Below are positions 5,985 to 6,276 of a stretch of 6,276 nt of DNA, one piece after another. The first letter of the stretch is position 1. Each line of letters begins with the position of its first letter. Position numbers and translations under genes: made by a program. The notes under the pieces are model-generated. The model was given only the letters and a program-made list of their open reading frames with translations. It did no database searches and had not been told where the DNA came from. The DNA is from Deltaproteobacteria bacterium (GTDB lineage Bacteria; Desulfobacterota; Desulfobaccia; Desulfobaccales; 0-14-0-80-60-11), in NCBI GenBank assembly GCA_019308625.1, contig JAFDHU010000053.1, forward strand, positions 1 to 6,276. The letters are read 5' to 3'.

Positions 5985-6276
5985 CGGCCGCCCCGCCGGT
6001 CTCCGTTTTCAGCCGCAGCACCAGCCAGTCCAGGATGCGGTCGGCCACTTCGTCCTTGCTGAGCAGAGGCAGGGCCACCGGCTCGCTATCCGCGGTCACC
6101 AAGGTCACTTCGTTGGTATCCGCGGCAAAGCCGGAGTCCGGCTGGCTCACGTCGTTGGCCACGATGAGGTCCAGGTTCTTCTCCTCGAGCTTCCGACTGG
6201 CTTCCTTGATCAGGTCGTGGGTTTCCGCGGCAAAGCCGATGATGATCTGTCCGCCTTTCAGGTCCCTGATGGCCTG
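5977..6276 (-). CDS. coaBC: CoaBC, phosphopantothenoylcysteine decarboxylase/synthetase, C-terminal end
   Basis: The frame is open to the window edge, giving the last 99 residues plus TGA. CoaBC is bifunctional: the CoaB half joins cysteine to 4'-phosphopantothenate using CTP and the CoaC half decarboxylates the product, two steps of coenzyme A synthesis. What is visible is the end of the CoaB domain: GQIIIGFAAETHDL, AS-KLEEKNLDLIVANDVS, then SGFAADTNEVTLVT, which are hallmarks of the family. It ends in an amphipathic helix and a short Gly/Ala tail. The Met at 6162 is internal, since the conserved GFAAET motif lies before it. The remainder, about 300 residues including the CoaC flavoprotein half, is outside the window. 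Its stop overlaps the glycosylase start by 8 bp, so the two share a transcript. A stand-alone CoaB cannot be excluded from this fragment. Confidence 0.95.
   Translation of the reverse strand, partial: QAIRDLKGGQIIIGFAAETHDLIKEASRKLEEKNLDLIVANDVSQPDSGFAADTNEVTLVTADSEPVALPLLSKDEVADRILDWLVLRLKTETGGAADA

Overview
The window is GC-rich, densely coding bacterial chromosome. It carries two gene groups that converge on a 164-bp non-coding stretch (2538-2701). The gene content suggests an anaerobic Gram-negative, most likely a Thermodesulfobacteriota (former Deltaproteobacteria) of the Syntrophobacter/Desulfobacca type: a proton-pumping complex I cluster ending in nuoM-nuoN, a family 4 uracil-DNA glycosylase with a long N-terminal extension, a long NfeD protease beside a slipin, and a small Rho_N-domain protein. 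The lineage call is inference from protein style, not a database match.

Plus strand, 1-2537: the 3' part of nuoM (start lies outside the window) and complete nuoN, joined by an ATGA overlap. These are two of the antiporter-like membrane subunits of respiratory complex I. Every ion-path Lys, Glu and His I looked for is present. A strong hairpin with U-tracts on both sides follows nuoN and can end transcription from both directions.

Minus strand, read from 6276 down to 2702: the 3' end of coaBC (coenzyme A synthesis), a family 4 uracil-DNA glycosylase, an NfeD-type membrane serine protease, a slipin (stomatin-like SPFH protein), and a 111-residue lysine-rich Rho_N-domain protein. The first three genes overlap by 8 and 14 bp and are probably translationally coupled. 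NfeD and slipin are a known partner pair, in which the protease cleaves the hydrophobic C-terminal part of the stomatin. The last gene is separated from slipin by 97 bp containing a strong hairpin.

I see no mobile element, CRISPR array, tRNA, rRNA or clear novel system. The points most worth a second look are: (1) a Ser in place of one of the four expected [4Fe-4S] cysteines of the uracil-DNA glycosylase; (2) alternative hairpins in the leader of the Rho_N gene, one of which would cover its ribosome binding site; (3) the small Rho_N protein itself, whose job is unknown; (4) the run of hairpins between the convergent operons.
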